Of a stretch of DNA of 22,491 nucleotides, positions 1 to 6,402 are shown in pieces. Origin of the DNA: a virus; the IMG/VR virus record IMGVR_UViG_3300025892_000172, positions 1 through 22,491 of that record. One strand, given 5' to 3'. The position numbers were made by a program, and so were the translations under genes. A model generated the notes under the pieces. That model saw only the letters and a program-made list of their open reading frames with translations, searched no databases and was not told the DNA's origin. How positions within the stretch are numbered: position 1 is the first letter of the stretch; each line of letters begins with the position of its first letter.

Positions 1-1278
1 ATTGTAGCTCTGTGACTCGTCTTCATCCAGGCTTCTGATTCTCAAACTGTCCACGTCAAACTCAAGATCCACTTTCTGTCCAACACCAGAACTTGATCTT
101 GTTTTCATGAACTGTATCTGATACCTGCCACGTTCCTTCATTGCTCGGCTTGTGAATATACCTATCACGTTGTCTGCTGTCTGTATCTTAGATAGTCCGC
201 CTGATATGTGACTGTGGTCAAACTCTATCTCTTCGACCGATGCCCTGTTCAACTGTGATGCTGTTGCCAACACACACTGTTTCTCAACGACCAAGTTCCT
301 CAGTTCTTCTGAAACGTATTTGTCTTTGATGAACAAGTCTGCTGGTGATATCCTTTTGCTCTTTGGCATCATCAGATCCAAGTAGTCGATCAGTATGCAG
401 TCTATTTTCTTCTTGTTCTTGAGTTCTAATTCCTTGAGATACGTCCTAACATCCAACACGTTACTACCACTTGGCAGATATTTGATCTGCAGGTTACCTG
501 ACTTCTTCTTCAACATCTTGACCTTCATCTCAACGTTTTCTATTTCGGGAAATACTTTTCTTGTTGGAATATTTGTCATCATAGCATCCAATCTCATGGC
601 AGTCAGTTGCTCGCTCAACTCAAATGATATGTAACACACATTCAGTCCAGCCAGTGCCCAGTTGACCGCAAGATTCTGCAAGAACAAACTCTTACCTGCA
701 CCCGATCCACCTGCAAAGATGTTCAGCTCGCCTCTGTTGAATCCACCAAACAGTTTCTTGTCCAAGTTGGCCCAACCTGTACTGATCTGTCCGTTGTTGT
801 CTTTGAGTGCTTCAAGTCTTCCTTTTGGATCTTCAAAATAGTCCGTGCCGAGATCTCTTGTGAGGCCAACCTGTACTGCTTCCTTGACCATGTCCTCGAC
901 TGGACCATAGTCACCTCTCTCTAATAGATCAGCAGACGACAGTATTGCTTGTTCAAGTGCTTTGTGTCTACAAAATGTTTCAAACTCGTCCAGCAACCAA
1001 TTGAAATGGCTTGGGTCCAGATCCTTCGCTGTTTTTAATTTTATATCGTGTGATGCATTGACTATGTCAACTTCTGGCATGACCTTGTACTCGTCCATGT
1101 AGTCTTTGACGAACTTGGCGATTGGTTGCAGTTTACGATCAAATGATTTGGGATTGAATATGTTCTGTGCCCTCGCAAATGATTCAGCATCCGCCAACAA
1201 CATCTCTATGTACAATTTCTGCACATCAAAAGAATAATTCTTAGCCTGGTGTTGTTCGTTGTTATCGTAATCAGCCAT
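1..1278 (-). CDS. 41: Replicative DNA helicase, T4 gp41/DnaB type (3' end cut by window)
   Basis: Hexameric 5'-3' helicase that unwinds DNA at the phage fork and partners the primase encoded just upstream. The frame is open from the ATG at 1278 to base 1, giving 426 residues with no stop, so only the C-terminus is missing (T4 gp41 is about 475 aa). Walker A GGSGAGKS is at residues 190-197. ISFEL (217-221) carries the likely catalytic Glu, and Walker B is in CILIDYLDLM (294-303). A RecA-like C-terminal core with ATASQLNRAS follows. The N-terminal 140 residues are helical, as expected for the DnaB-type collar. The start overlaps the primase stop by 8 nt (ATG inside the last primase codons), and AAGAGAAAG just upstream can serve as ribosome binding site. 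Family assignment is secure; the gene number follows T4 by analogy. Confidence 0.93.
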   Translation of the reverse strand, partial: MADYDNNEQHQAKNYSFDVQKLYIEMLLADAESFARAQNIFNPKSFDRKLQPIAKFVKDYMDEYKVMPEVDIVNASHDIKLKTAKDLDPSHFNWLLDEFETFCRHKALEQAILSSADLLERGDYGPVEDMVKEAVQVGLTRDLGTDYFEDPKGRLEALKDNNGQISTGWANLDKKLFGGFNRGELNIFAGGSGAGKSLFLQNLAVNWALAGLNVCYISFELSEQLTAMRLDAMMTNIPTRKVFPEIENVEMKVKMLKKKSGNLQIKYLPSGSNVLDVRTYLKELELKNKKKIDCILIDYLDLMMPKSKRISPADLFIKDKYVSEELRNLVVEKQCVLATASQLNRASVEEIEFDHSHISGGLSKIQTADNVIGIFTSRAMKERGRYQIQFMKTRSSSGVGQKVDLEFDVDSLRIRSLDEDESQSYN

Positions 1279-2284
1279 ACATCTTTCTCTTCAAATCTAT
1301 TTTCAGTTTACTTGATTCTGTCGTTTTCAGTATCGATTGTATAGTAAACAGTCTACCATATTTTAACACAGCATCCGCCACATCGCCAACCGTTTTGTCC
1401 CATTCTGGAAATGCCACGCTCCATCCAAACTCCGTCGCTTGGTCTACCAGTTTCTGTCCTGGGGCATCTCTGTCCGGCACTACGATAACCTGTCTACCAA
1501 GTCCATCTATCAACTCTCGCTGTGTGTCATTTATCTCCGATCCCAGTATGCTCACACCAGAAACGGCGATGGCATCAAAAGGTCCTTCTGTGACTAGCAC
1601 AAATTTCCTAGTCCAGTCCTGTGCGTCCATGTTGAACACGTATCCAGGCCACACGTCTGTGTAGTATTTGACAGCATCTGATTCCTCGAACATCCTGCCT
1701 GTGAATCCAACTACTTCACCTCGCCAGTAGAATGGTATCAGCAATCTTTGGTGTACGTCCCAAATCTTATCAGGTGAGTACATGAAGTCATACCAGTCAG
1801 CACCTATGCCTCTGCTTTCCAAATATTTCAACAGTCCGTCTATCTTCTTCCATTGTGGTTCCGTGAGATCGTTGCCCACATACTTCTCCAGCCATACATC
1901 CAGTTTGTGTGCGTTCTTGGGCAGTGTCTTGTTCTTGAATGTTACAAATTTCTTCTTCTCGTACTTGACATCACCTTCCTCCTCACGCATGGCTTCTATA
2001 GCCAACTTACGTATTGTGTCCTCCGGTATACCTATGTAACTCATAAACTGTCTCATCTTATATGTAAGTTTACGTCCTATCACGTAACTGGCCTTGAAGC
2101 CACAGTTGAAACAGTGGTAACTGACTGTGCCGTCCGCACTGGTCATAAGTCCGCCACGCTTCTTCTTGTCAGCGGTCTCTCCATTGTAAACACAACAAGG
2201 TGCGTTGAAACTGATCCAACCGCTTGGGGTCTTCTTTCTGTTCGCAGGAAGACTAGTCAGAATTGTATTCTGTATAAGATTCAT
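1271..2284 (-). CDS. 61: DNA primase, T4 gp61 type
   Basis: Synthesises RNA primers for lagging-strand replication in complex with the gp41-type helicase. At 337 aa it matches the length of T4 gp61 (342 aa). An N-terminal zinc-ribbon-like region has cysteines at 30/31 and HCFNC at 57-61. A TOPRIM domain follows: LVTEGPFDAIA (230-240) with the conserved Glu at 233, then VVPDRDAPG (268-276) with the DxD pair. The gene begins 13 nt after the stop of the upstream structural gene. A near-consensus early promoter lies within that upstream gene's 3' end (2323..2295), so primase and helicase can be expressed early and independently of the late structural gene. The leader would be only about 4 nt and no Shine-Dalgarno is evident. 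Confidence 0.92.
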   Translation of the reverse strand: MNLIQNTILTSLPANRKKTPSGWISFNAPCCVYNGETADKKKRGGLMTSADGTVSYHCFNCGFKASYVIGRKLTYKMRQFMSYIGIPEDTIRKLAIEAMREEEGDVKYEKKKFVTFKNKTLPKNAHKLDVWLEKYVGNDLTEPQWKKIDGLLKYLESRGIGADWYDFMYSPDKIWDVHQRLLIPFYWRGEVVGFTGRMFEESDAVKYYTDVWPGYVFNMDAQDWTRKFVLVTEGPFDAIAVSGVSILGSEINDTQRELIDGLGRQVIVVPDRDAPGQKLVDQATEFGWSVAFPEWDKTVGDVADAVLKYGRLFTIQSILKTTESSKLKIDLKRKMYG

Positions 2285-2294
2285 AATCTATACT

Positions 2295-2323
2295 ATTTTA
2301 CTGCCTATATAGGATTTTGTCAA
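2295..2323 (-). promoter_or_regulatory. Sigma70-like early promoter for primase-helicase
   Basis: On the minus strand, -35 TTGACA (2323..2318) is a perfect consensus. A 17-nt spacer is followed by -10 TAAAAT (2300..2295). It sits over the last codons and stop of the structural gene and points at the primase start at 2284. The predicted transcription start, about 7 nt after the -10 box, is near 2288. Seen directly in sequence; activity is inferred. Confidence 0.75.
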
Positions 2324-3101
2324 TCACGCCAGTGTTACCACTGTCGTTGCCCCAACTGAATCTCACACTGTGGTAAACACCCGTGAAGTTGAAGTTGGAT
2401 ACTGTTGTAGAATTTGAGAAAGTATTCGCCGTGGATCCTGCACCTTCCATGGTAATATCAAAATAGTCTGAGTTGCTTGGTGAAGCACTCATTGTTCCTT
2501 GCACCCGCAAAGCACCTGAGAAGTTTTTTGTGTACACAGCAATCGTGTGCAAAGCCTTGTTGTTGTTGATGCCCGGTCTGGAATCTATTGAGCCTGATGT
2601 GTATGCTAGTGGACCTCCTGACGCCGTGAAACTGGAAACACTAGTACTTGCTACAAATTCCGGATAAGCACCATCTAGCAATTCTATCGTGCCAGCGGCC
2701 GCATAACCTGTGTCTGCATACGTGATCTCTCTGCTACCATCTGATTTCACTTCACGTACAGAGAAGTTGTAGAACTTGGCATCCAGTGGTAATAGGTCAC
2801 CCTCTGTGATAGTACAACTAGCGTCACCCTTTGTGCTGACAGTGGATCCGTCATCTAGTATGCTTAACGTCTTTGTTAAGACCGCTTTCTTGCTCTCAGA
2901 ATCTATCATGTTGAACTCGTATGTTTTAGAAGTTATATCCTGTGCCTTCTGATCCTCGTTCTTGAACGTGAATGTGATTGGGTTTGATACCCCTCTGTGC
3001 AGTGTTAGGCGTCTATCGTACACTTTTGAGTTCCTTCCGGTATAACCATTTATGTAGGCTATTACCAATTGATTTATTAAATACCTTTGTACTGTTTGCA
3101 T
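2298..3101 (-). CDS. Putative virion structural protein, baseplate-upper/fibre-like
   Basis: A 267-aa protein with no catalytic motif. Residues about 30-145 have the pattern of phage BppU-type N-terminal domains: ITFTFKNEDQ, then alternating beta-strand text through TITEGDLLPLDAKFYNFSV and ADTGYAAAGTIELLDG. After a Ser/Thr/Gly-rich linker (about 150-185), the C-terminal 80 residues form a beta-rich module ending GVYHSVRFSW...GVIDKILYRQ, a composition typical of marine phage tail or fibre proteins. An exact T4 late promoter box lies 17 nt upstream of the ATG, which fits late expression of a virion part. This is notable because both flanking modules are early replication genes. The structural role is inferred from pattern and promoter; the exact position in the virion is unknown. 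Confidence 0.6.
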   Translation of the reverse strand: MQTVQRYLINQLVIAYINGYTGRNSKVYDRRLTLHRGVSNPITFTFKNEDQKAQDITSKTYEFNMIDSESKKAVLTKTLSILDDGSTVSTKGDASCTITEGDLLPLDAKFYNFSVREVKSDGSREITYADTGYAAAGTIELLDGAYPEFVASTSVSSFTASGGPLAYTSGSIDSRPGINNNKALHTIAVYTKNFSGALRVQGTMSASPSNSDYFDITMEGAGSTANTFSNSTTVSNFNFTGVYHSVRFSWGNDSGNTGVIDKILYRQ

Positions 3102-3117
3102 AGTACATATTTAACAG

Positions 3118-3125
3118 TATTTATA
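3118..3125 (-). promoter_or_regulatory. T4-type late promoter box TATAAATA
   Basis: Exact TATAAATA on the minus strand, ending 17 nt upstream of the ATG of the structural gene at 3101. In T4 the box spans about -13 to -6, so transcription would begin near 3112 and leave a leader of about 11 nt. Its four outer bases (TATA) are shared with TATAGA on the opposite strand, in front of the divergent gene at 3134. Confidence 0.72.
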
Positions 3126-3133
3126 GATATAGA

Positions 3134-3508
3134 ATGAAGGAAATTTTTGCAACATTAAGGGATAAATTCCCATTCCTAAGCCTGATCAGAAAGGGCGATT
3201 TGGAGTATGTGGGCATAGTGCAGAACGAGGATGCCAATGTGATCAGTTTCTATGACTACGGCAGGCTGATGATGCCACAGGACAAGATGAAGTTCTTAAA
3301 GTGTGGGGAAACTTGGTGGCACGAGTCCAATCGTAAATTACCAATCAACATATTTCTCAAAGGTGAATTTAGATATTTCCGTTCAACCCTAATCACACTT
3401 AATTCTAAGGACGTTGAAATAGTACACGGCCCTACTGTAAAACTTTCTGAAATTTCAAAGAAACGGGTAAAAAGAAGAACTATCCAATTAGTGAGAAGAC
3501 CTACTTAA
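3134..3508 (+). CDS. Hypothetical protein, basic C-terminus
   Basis: Function not recognised. A 124-aa protein with mixed alpha/beta text; residues 20-60 (LEYVGIVQNEDANVISFYDY) look like a small beta-sheet domain. A strongly basic tail (KKRVKRRTIQLVRRP) could contact nucleic acid. It is transcribed divergently from the structural gene, with the two starts only 32 nt apart, and ends convergently by overlapping the 94-aa minus-strand gene by 8 nt. There is no clear Shine-Dalgarno; TATAGA at 3122-3127 sits immediately upstream. It is retained as real because its long frame has normal composition and fills the space between two opposing transcription units. Confidence 0.6.
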   Translation: MKEIFATLRDKFPFLSLIRKGDLEYVGIVQNEDANVISFYDYGRLMMPQDKMKFLKCGETWWHESNRKLPINIFLKGEFRYFRSTLITLNSKDVEIVHGPTVKLSEISKKRVKRRTIQLVRRPT

Positions 3509-3785
3509 TAACAGTCAAAAAAAAAGACCGCTGTCTGCGATCCCATCTAATTTTAATACCACGCTCTTTCCATAACTCTTGCCAGTATGGTAATTCCTGT
3601 TTGATCCAACGGGCATCCATTTGATCCTCTTTGTTTAGTATCTTCCACGTGTTCTTGGCCTTGGTCTTCCAGTAGTCTGTGAGAAACTTTGACAACGACA
3701 CGACCGAAAACGGTCCATCATTGGATAGGTCTACTACAGTGGGTTTGGATTTTTTAGTGAGTTTTTTATTTGTCTTGTTGTACAC
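3501..3785 (-). CDS. Small basic hypothetical protein (GTG start)
   Basis: Function not recognised. 94 aa, beginning with GTG at 3785 inside the 3' end of the mini-DnaE gene (20-nt overlap). The next in-frame Met is around residue 56, too late to keep the conserved-looking region. The first 15 residues are Lys/Asn/Thr-rich. The rest has many Trp and Lys (SKFLTDYWKTKAKNTWKIL; ELPYWQELWKERGIKIRWDRR), suggesting a compact helical, nucleic-acid-friendly protein. It is the last gene of the uvsW operon. A run of nine A (plus strand, 3517-3525) encodes Phe-Phe-Leu near its C-terminus. Confidence 0.6.
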   Translation of the reverse strand: MYNKTNKKLTKKSKPTVVDLSNDGPFSVVSLSKFLTDYWKTKAKNTWKILNKEDQMDARWIKQELPYWQELWKERGIKIRWDRRQRSFFLTVIK

Positions 3786-4356
3786 TAAAGTTATATTTAT
3801 GTTTTGTGATCAAATTCATCTGCACAACTATAGCCTGGGCATATGCCACAGCATGTGATTTCTTGAAGAAGTAACTGCCATCCGTGGGTTTCACCCAAAC
3901 TTCTTTCATTATTTCCACCCAGTCCTTGTACATTAGATTTCTCTTGGCAGGACGTATTATAGCCAACACAGCCGCAAGTTGTTCTATGGTCTTTGGTTCC
4001 AGTTTGGACACTATGTTGTAATGACCATTCAGGTGGAACAGATTTTGTACTATTTTTGGATCTTTCAGCATATCCCAATCTGGCTCCTGTATCATAAGCT
4101 CGACAAGTTCTTGTTCTGATTTAACATCCTTGTATATGTTCACATTAAGGCAGTCTATCTTGAAGTACCCTCGATCCTCCGCTTGTTTATAATCTAAACT
4201 TGCGTGTCTTGTTACAGGGTGTTCTGGCACTGCATGAAAGTAGACTCCGGTCTTGTGTTTTTCGCTTTTGCCATCCTTGATTATGGAAGCAGGTGTGTGC
4301 TTGAAAAGTTTTAGTGTGTTGTCTCGATCAAAGAAGTCTATGTCTACATCAGGCAT
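3766..4356 (-). CDS. Miniature DnaE-like (C-family DNA polymerase alpha) protein
   Basis: A 196-aa protein built from pieces that align in order with bacterial DNA polymerase III alpha. MPDVDIDFF (1-9) matches the PDxDxDF motif carrying the first two catalytic aspartates (D5, D7). TGVYFHA (36-42) and HPVTRHASLDYKQAEDRGYFKIDCLNV (46-72) match the segment leading to KFDFLGL, with the third catalytic Asp at D68. IVQNLFHLNG (102-111) matches the FQLES region, and LAAVLAIIRPAKRNLM matches the ALFRPGP region. FFKKSHAVAYAQA (163-174) matches the NKSHAAAYA motif. The PHP domain, upstream palm/GS motif, thumb and everything after the fingers are absent. Start ATG overlaps the upstream stop (TAATG), with AGGGAG about 10 nt before. 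Homology is read by eye but is multi-motif and collinear. Whether it polymerises DNA or acts as a replisome decoy or adaptor is unknown. Confidence 0.75.
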   Translation of the reverse strand: MPDVDIDFFDRDNTLKLFKHTPASIIKDGKSEKHKTGVYFHAVPEHPVTRHASLDYKQAEDRGYFKIDCLNVNIYKDVKSEQELVELMIQEPDWDMLKDPKIVQNLFHLNGHYNIVSKLEPKTIEQLAAVLAIIRPAKRNLMYKDWVEIMKEVWVKPTDGSYFFKKSHAVAYAQAIVVQMNLITKHKYNFSVQQDK

Positions 4357-4589
4357 TAGTGTACACTCCCTTTATCTTTCTCCGCGTGTTCAATCATTTT
4401 TTCCCTAGAACCAGGTTGTAACACCTCTAACACATCAAGAAGTTTTCTGTAACCTTCTGTTTTTATTATTTCTTTGTTAACTTTTGGCATTATCACTCTT
4501 CCGATAGATCCGTCTTCTTTGATTATCACTGCACAATCTCCGTCATCGAACTCCAAGTTATCAGACACTTCTAAATCTATCTTAGACAA
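4356..4589 (-). CDS. Small hypothetical protein
   Basis: Function not recognised. A 77-aa acidic protein: residues 1-30 are Asp/Glu-rich with a short beta pattern (CAVIIKEDGSIGRVIMP) and residues 40-75 look helical (YRKLLDVLEVL). It starts within the end of the zinc-finger gene (8-nt overlap) and its stop overlaps the mini-DnaE start by one base, so it is translationally coupled on both sides. That coupling supports it as a real gene and suggests, without proving, a role with its neighbours in replication. Confidence 0.7.
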   Translation of the reverse strand: MSKIDLEVSDNLEFDDGDCAVIIKEDGSIGRVIMPKVNKEIIKTEGYRKLLDVLEVLQPGSREKMIEHAEKDKGSVH

Positions 4590-5265
4590 TCTTGGCCTCC
4601 CTCGCTGTGTCTTGTACCAGCATGTGATCAGCAGGATAGCTCTTCAACTTGCTAGGCCAGAAACTTGGGTTTATAAATCTTTCTATCATTTGTAATTGTT
4701 CGTCGTTAAAAGATTTTAACATCCTTTTGCCTGCGTTGCAACCTAGCAACAGCCATGGACTTATCTTGCCTTGCTGTATGTGTTGTACCGCCCTGTTTTT
4801 GTTCACGAGTCTGAAGTAGTCAGACCACTGTGCGTTCTGTTCCGTGGCCCAGTCCATCATGGTTGCGATGCTCCTCTGTAGTGCGGCCTCCACGGGTTCC
4901 GATTTCAAGGCCTCAATCAAGTACAACTCGTACAGGTCATCCCTGGCCCAATGGTCCAGTTTTACTTTTGATTGTAACACATAGTCTATGTATTTTTCAG
5001 GATACAACGGGTTGACGTGCATGATAAATCTGCCAAACTTGACGAATGCGTTGTAGTATGAACTCTTGACGAAGTCATCATATGTTTTTGTCTTTGAATT
5101 GTGTTGGTGTATCTGATAGAATCTCTGGAACACCATAAATGCATTCACCACCCATTTCTCATCTCGTTGTAGATATCTTCTCTTGGGTTCACACAAGTGA
5201 ACTTGCAGTGTACGTTCTTTGGCAAACTCCTTGCCACAGTATGTGCATTTATTTGTCGATGCCAT
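4582..5265 (-). CDS. C2H2 zinc-finger-like hypothetical protein
   Basis: A 227-aa protein with an N-terminal zinc-finger-like motif: CTYCGKEF (7-14) followed by LQVHLC (20-25), giving Cys-x2-Cys and a His/Cys pair. The remaining 200 residues are helical and aromatic-rich (WVVNAFMVFQRFYQIHQH; KFGRFIMHVNPLYPEKYIDYVL; ISPWLLLGCNAGKRMLKSF) with no motif I recognise. The start overlaps the probable gp62 gene by 17 nt and the stop overlaps the next start by 8 nt. Position in the replication operon and the finger suggest nucleic-acid or protein binding in replication or transcription. The specific function is unknown. Confidence 0.75.
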   Translation of the reverse strand: MASTNKCTYCGKEFAKERTLQVHLCEPKRRYLQRDEKWVVNAFMVFQRFYQIHQHNSKTKTYDDFVKSSYYNAFVKFGRFIMHVNPLYPEKYIDYVLQSKVKLDHWARDDLYELYLIEALKSEPVEAALQRSIATMMDWATEQNAQWSDYFRLVNKNRAVQHIQQGKISPWLLLGCNAGKRMLKSFNDEQLQMIERFINPSFWPSKLKSYPADHMLVQDTAREAKIV

Positions 5266-5701
5266 GTGCTTCTATCAGTTCCTCTAGTTCTCTGTCGGTT
5301 ATCACCTTGTCCAATGTCTCTAGGTCTGCTTCCTTCCATGTGGGGTATATGGCCTGCAGTTTCTTAAGACTCTTGTTGGGCACACGCTTCATGGGTTTCA
5401 GCCATGGATGGAACTGCTGTGTCTCTGCTCCGCACATGGCGGTCAGTACCCATAACAGTTTCTTGTGTTTGCCCAATGCGAAACAGTGTTTGTTCACACA
5501 CTCGTTGACCATTTCAACATAGTGCTCTACATAGAATGGATCTTTAGATGAAACATTAGAAACGTATCTCATAAGCATGTAGGGAGAATACAACGACTTT
5601 TCTTTGTCGTCGATCCTGTCGAAGTAGTCCTTGTTCCTGAAGTCTACTGCTTTCAGTCCGTTTCTTAGATCAAAAAATTTTCTATTTTTTTCTGCTGGCA
5701 T
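5249..5701 (-). CDS. 62: Probable clamp-loader small subunit, T4 gp62-like
   Basis: 150 aa. The central pattern YSPYMLMRYVSN (about 39-50), HYVEMVNECVNKHCFALGK, then LLWVLTAMCGAETQQFHPWLK resembles gp62, where a Y-x-F/Y-M-hydrophobic stretch is followed by an Asn-containing helix and a basic/aromatic KR-x(n)-WxK segment. The helical C-terminus (YPTWKEADLETLDKVITDRELEELIE) also fits marine T4-like gp62 proteins, which are shorter than T4's 187 aa. In T4, gp62 works with gp44 to load the gp45 clamp; neither is in this window. Coupled by overlaps of 20 nt upstream and 17 nt downstream. The assignment is by remembered family pattern only. Confidence 0.55.
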   Translation of the reverse strand: MPAEKNRKFFDLRNGLKAVDFRNKDYFDRIDDKEKSLYSPYMLMRYVSNVSSKDPFYVEHYVEMVNECVNKHCFALGKHKKLLWVLTAMCGAETQQFHPWLKPMKRVPNKSLKKLQAIYPTWKEADLETLDKVITDRELEELIEAHGIDK

Positions 5702-5915
5702 ATTTTAGTGCGAACATCGTACAATCTTTCGCTGTTGCAAATGTTAATTTTAGTTTCTTGTTTTTGTGTTGTAAACCTGAAAATTGGAATTTGTTTTTCT
5801 TAATGAAATCAAAGAAATTGTGCATCCAATCTTCATCCATCCATACCGCAATCTTGTTGCTGGTAATCAGTATTGGTGCATCTATAGTGATTGATTTCCT
5901 ACCAGACTGAGCCAT
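5682..5915 (-). CDS. Small hypothetical protein
   Basis: Function not recognised. I chose the ATG at 5915 (77 aa, MAQSGRKS...) because AGGTGG lies just upstream at a usable distance and the overlap with the preceding gene falls to 17 nt. A GTG at 5963 would give 93 aa with a 65-nt overlap. The text suggests a small alpha/beta domain: two strands (ITIDAPILITSNKIAVWM), an aromatic helix (DWMHNFFDFIKKNKF), then LKLTFATAKDCTMFALKY. This resembles the shape of many small phage regulatory or RNA-binding proteins but lacks RegA's sequence. Confidence 0.65.
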   Translation of the reverse strand: MAQSGRKSITIDAPILITSNKIAVWMDEDWMHNFFDFIKKNKFQFSGLQHKNKKLKLTFATAKDCTMFALKYASRKK

Positions 5916-6402
5916 AGTCCACCTGTTCACACTGTCTCGATATGTCTTTAACAAAGTAGGCACACATGGGTTTTGGACCGTTGCTTAAAGGTACTGCCAA
6001 CATCTGTCCAGATTTGATCTTTGGGAAATACCATTTCACTTCTGTGTATATGTCTACCACATCTATAGGATAGAAATCAGGTTTTGGACTTGACAACGGA
6101 TTGAATGTGAAGGCGTCAAATCCCCTGTCGTTTAGACTTGTGATTGGCAAAACATGCATCTCGGATTGTCCGGCCTCACCTATCAACATCTTCCAATCCA
6201 GTGGCATCTTTATCTTGTGTGGTCCAATCTCTAACACCGCCGCTGGAGCATTGAAGCTCTCTAGGAATATTAAAGGTATGTAGAAGAAGTCTGGGTTTGC
6301 AGGATCTGAATTATCAAGCACAGCGAACCTTAGTTTCTCATCCACCCATTCTGGTATTTTCTCTAATTTGTATGTTCTGTTATCCAGTGTAAGGATTTTC
6401 AT
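5899..6402 (-). CDS. Hypothetical protein
   Basis: Function not recognised. A 167-aa soluble protein, beta-rich through residue 75 (MKILTLDNRTYKLEKIP; FAVLDNS; FFYIPLIFLESFNAPAAVLEIG). It then has a Pro/Asp-rich stretch (SSPKPDFYPIDVVDIYTEV) and a conserved-looking C-terminus (SGQMLAVPLSNGPKPMCAYFVKDISRQCEQVDYG). It starts inside the 3' end of uvsW (23-nt overlap), so it is translationally coupled to the helicase. No membrane segment or known catalytic motif was seen. Confidence 0.72.
   Translation of the reverse strand: MKILTLDNRTYKLEKIPEWVDEKLRFAVLDNSDPANPDFFYIPLIFLESFNAPAAVLEIGPHKIKMPLDWKMLIGEAGQSEMHVLPITSLNDRGFDAFTFNPLSSPKPDFYPIDVVDIYTEVKWYFPKIKSGQMLAVPLSNGPKPMCAYFVKDISRQCEQVDYGSVW

Noticed and set aside
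1853-2359. 168-aa plus-strand open frame
   Set aside because: It lies antisense across the primase, whose zinc and TOPRIM motifs are clear; its translation has no domain pattern. It is a shadow frame.
3122-3129. TATAGATA as a plus-strand late promoter for the gene at 3134
   Set aside because: By T4 geometry transcription would begin at or after the ATG, and the box has a mismatch. It could still be a sigma70 -10 (TATAGA), but no -35 fits well.
3511-3534. Possible terminator: ACAGTC, A9, then GAC..CTGT
   Set aside because: The A/T run is in the loop rather than after the stem, and the stem is interrupted. It is also the coding 3' end of the 94-aa gene.
3794-3801. Late-promoter-like CATAAATA on the minus strand before the 94-aa gene
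   Set aside because: One mismatch, inside the mini-DnaE coding sequence, only 8 bases from the GTG; co-transcription with the operon explains expression better.
5139-5522. 127-aa plus-strand open frame
   Set aside because: Antisense over the probable gp62 and zinc-finger genes and lacking any recognisable pattern.
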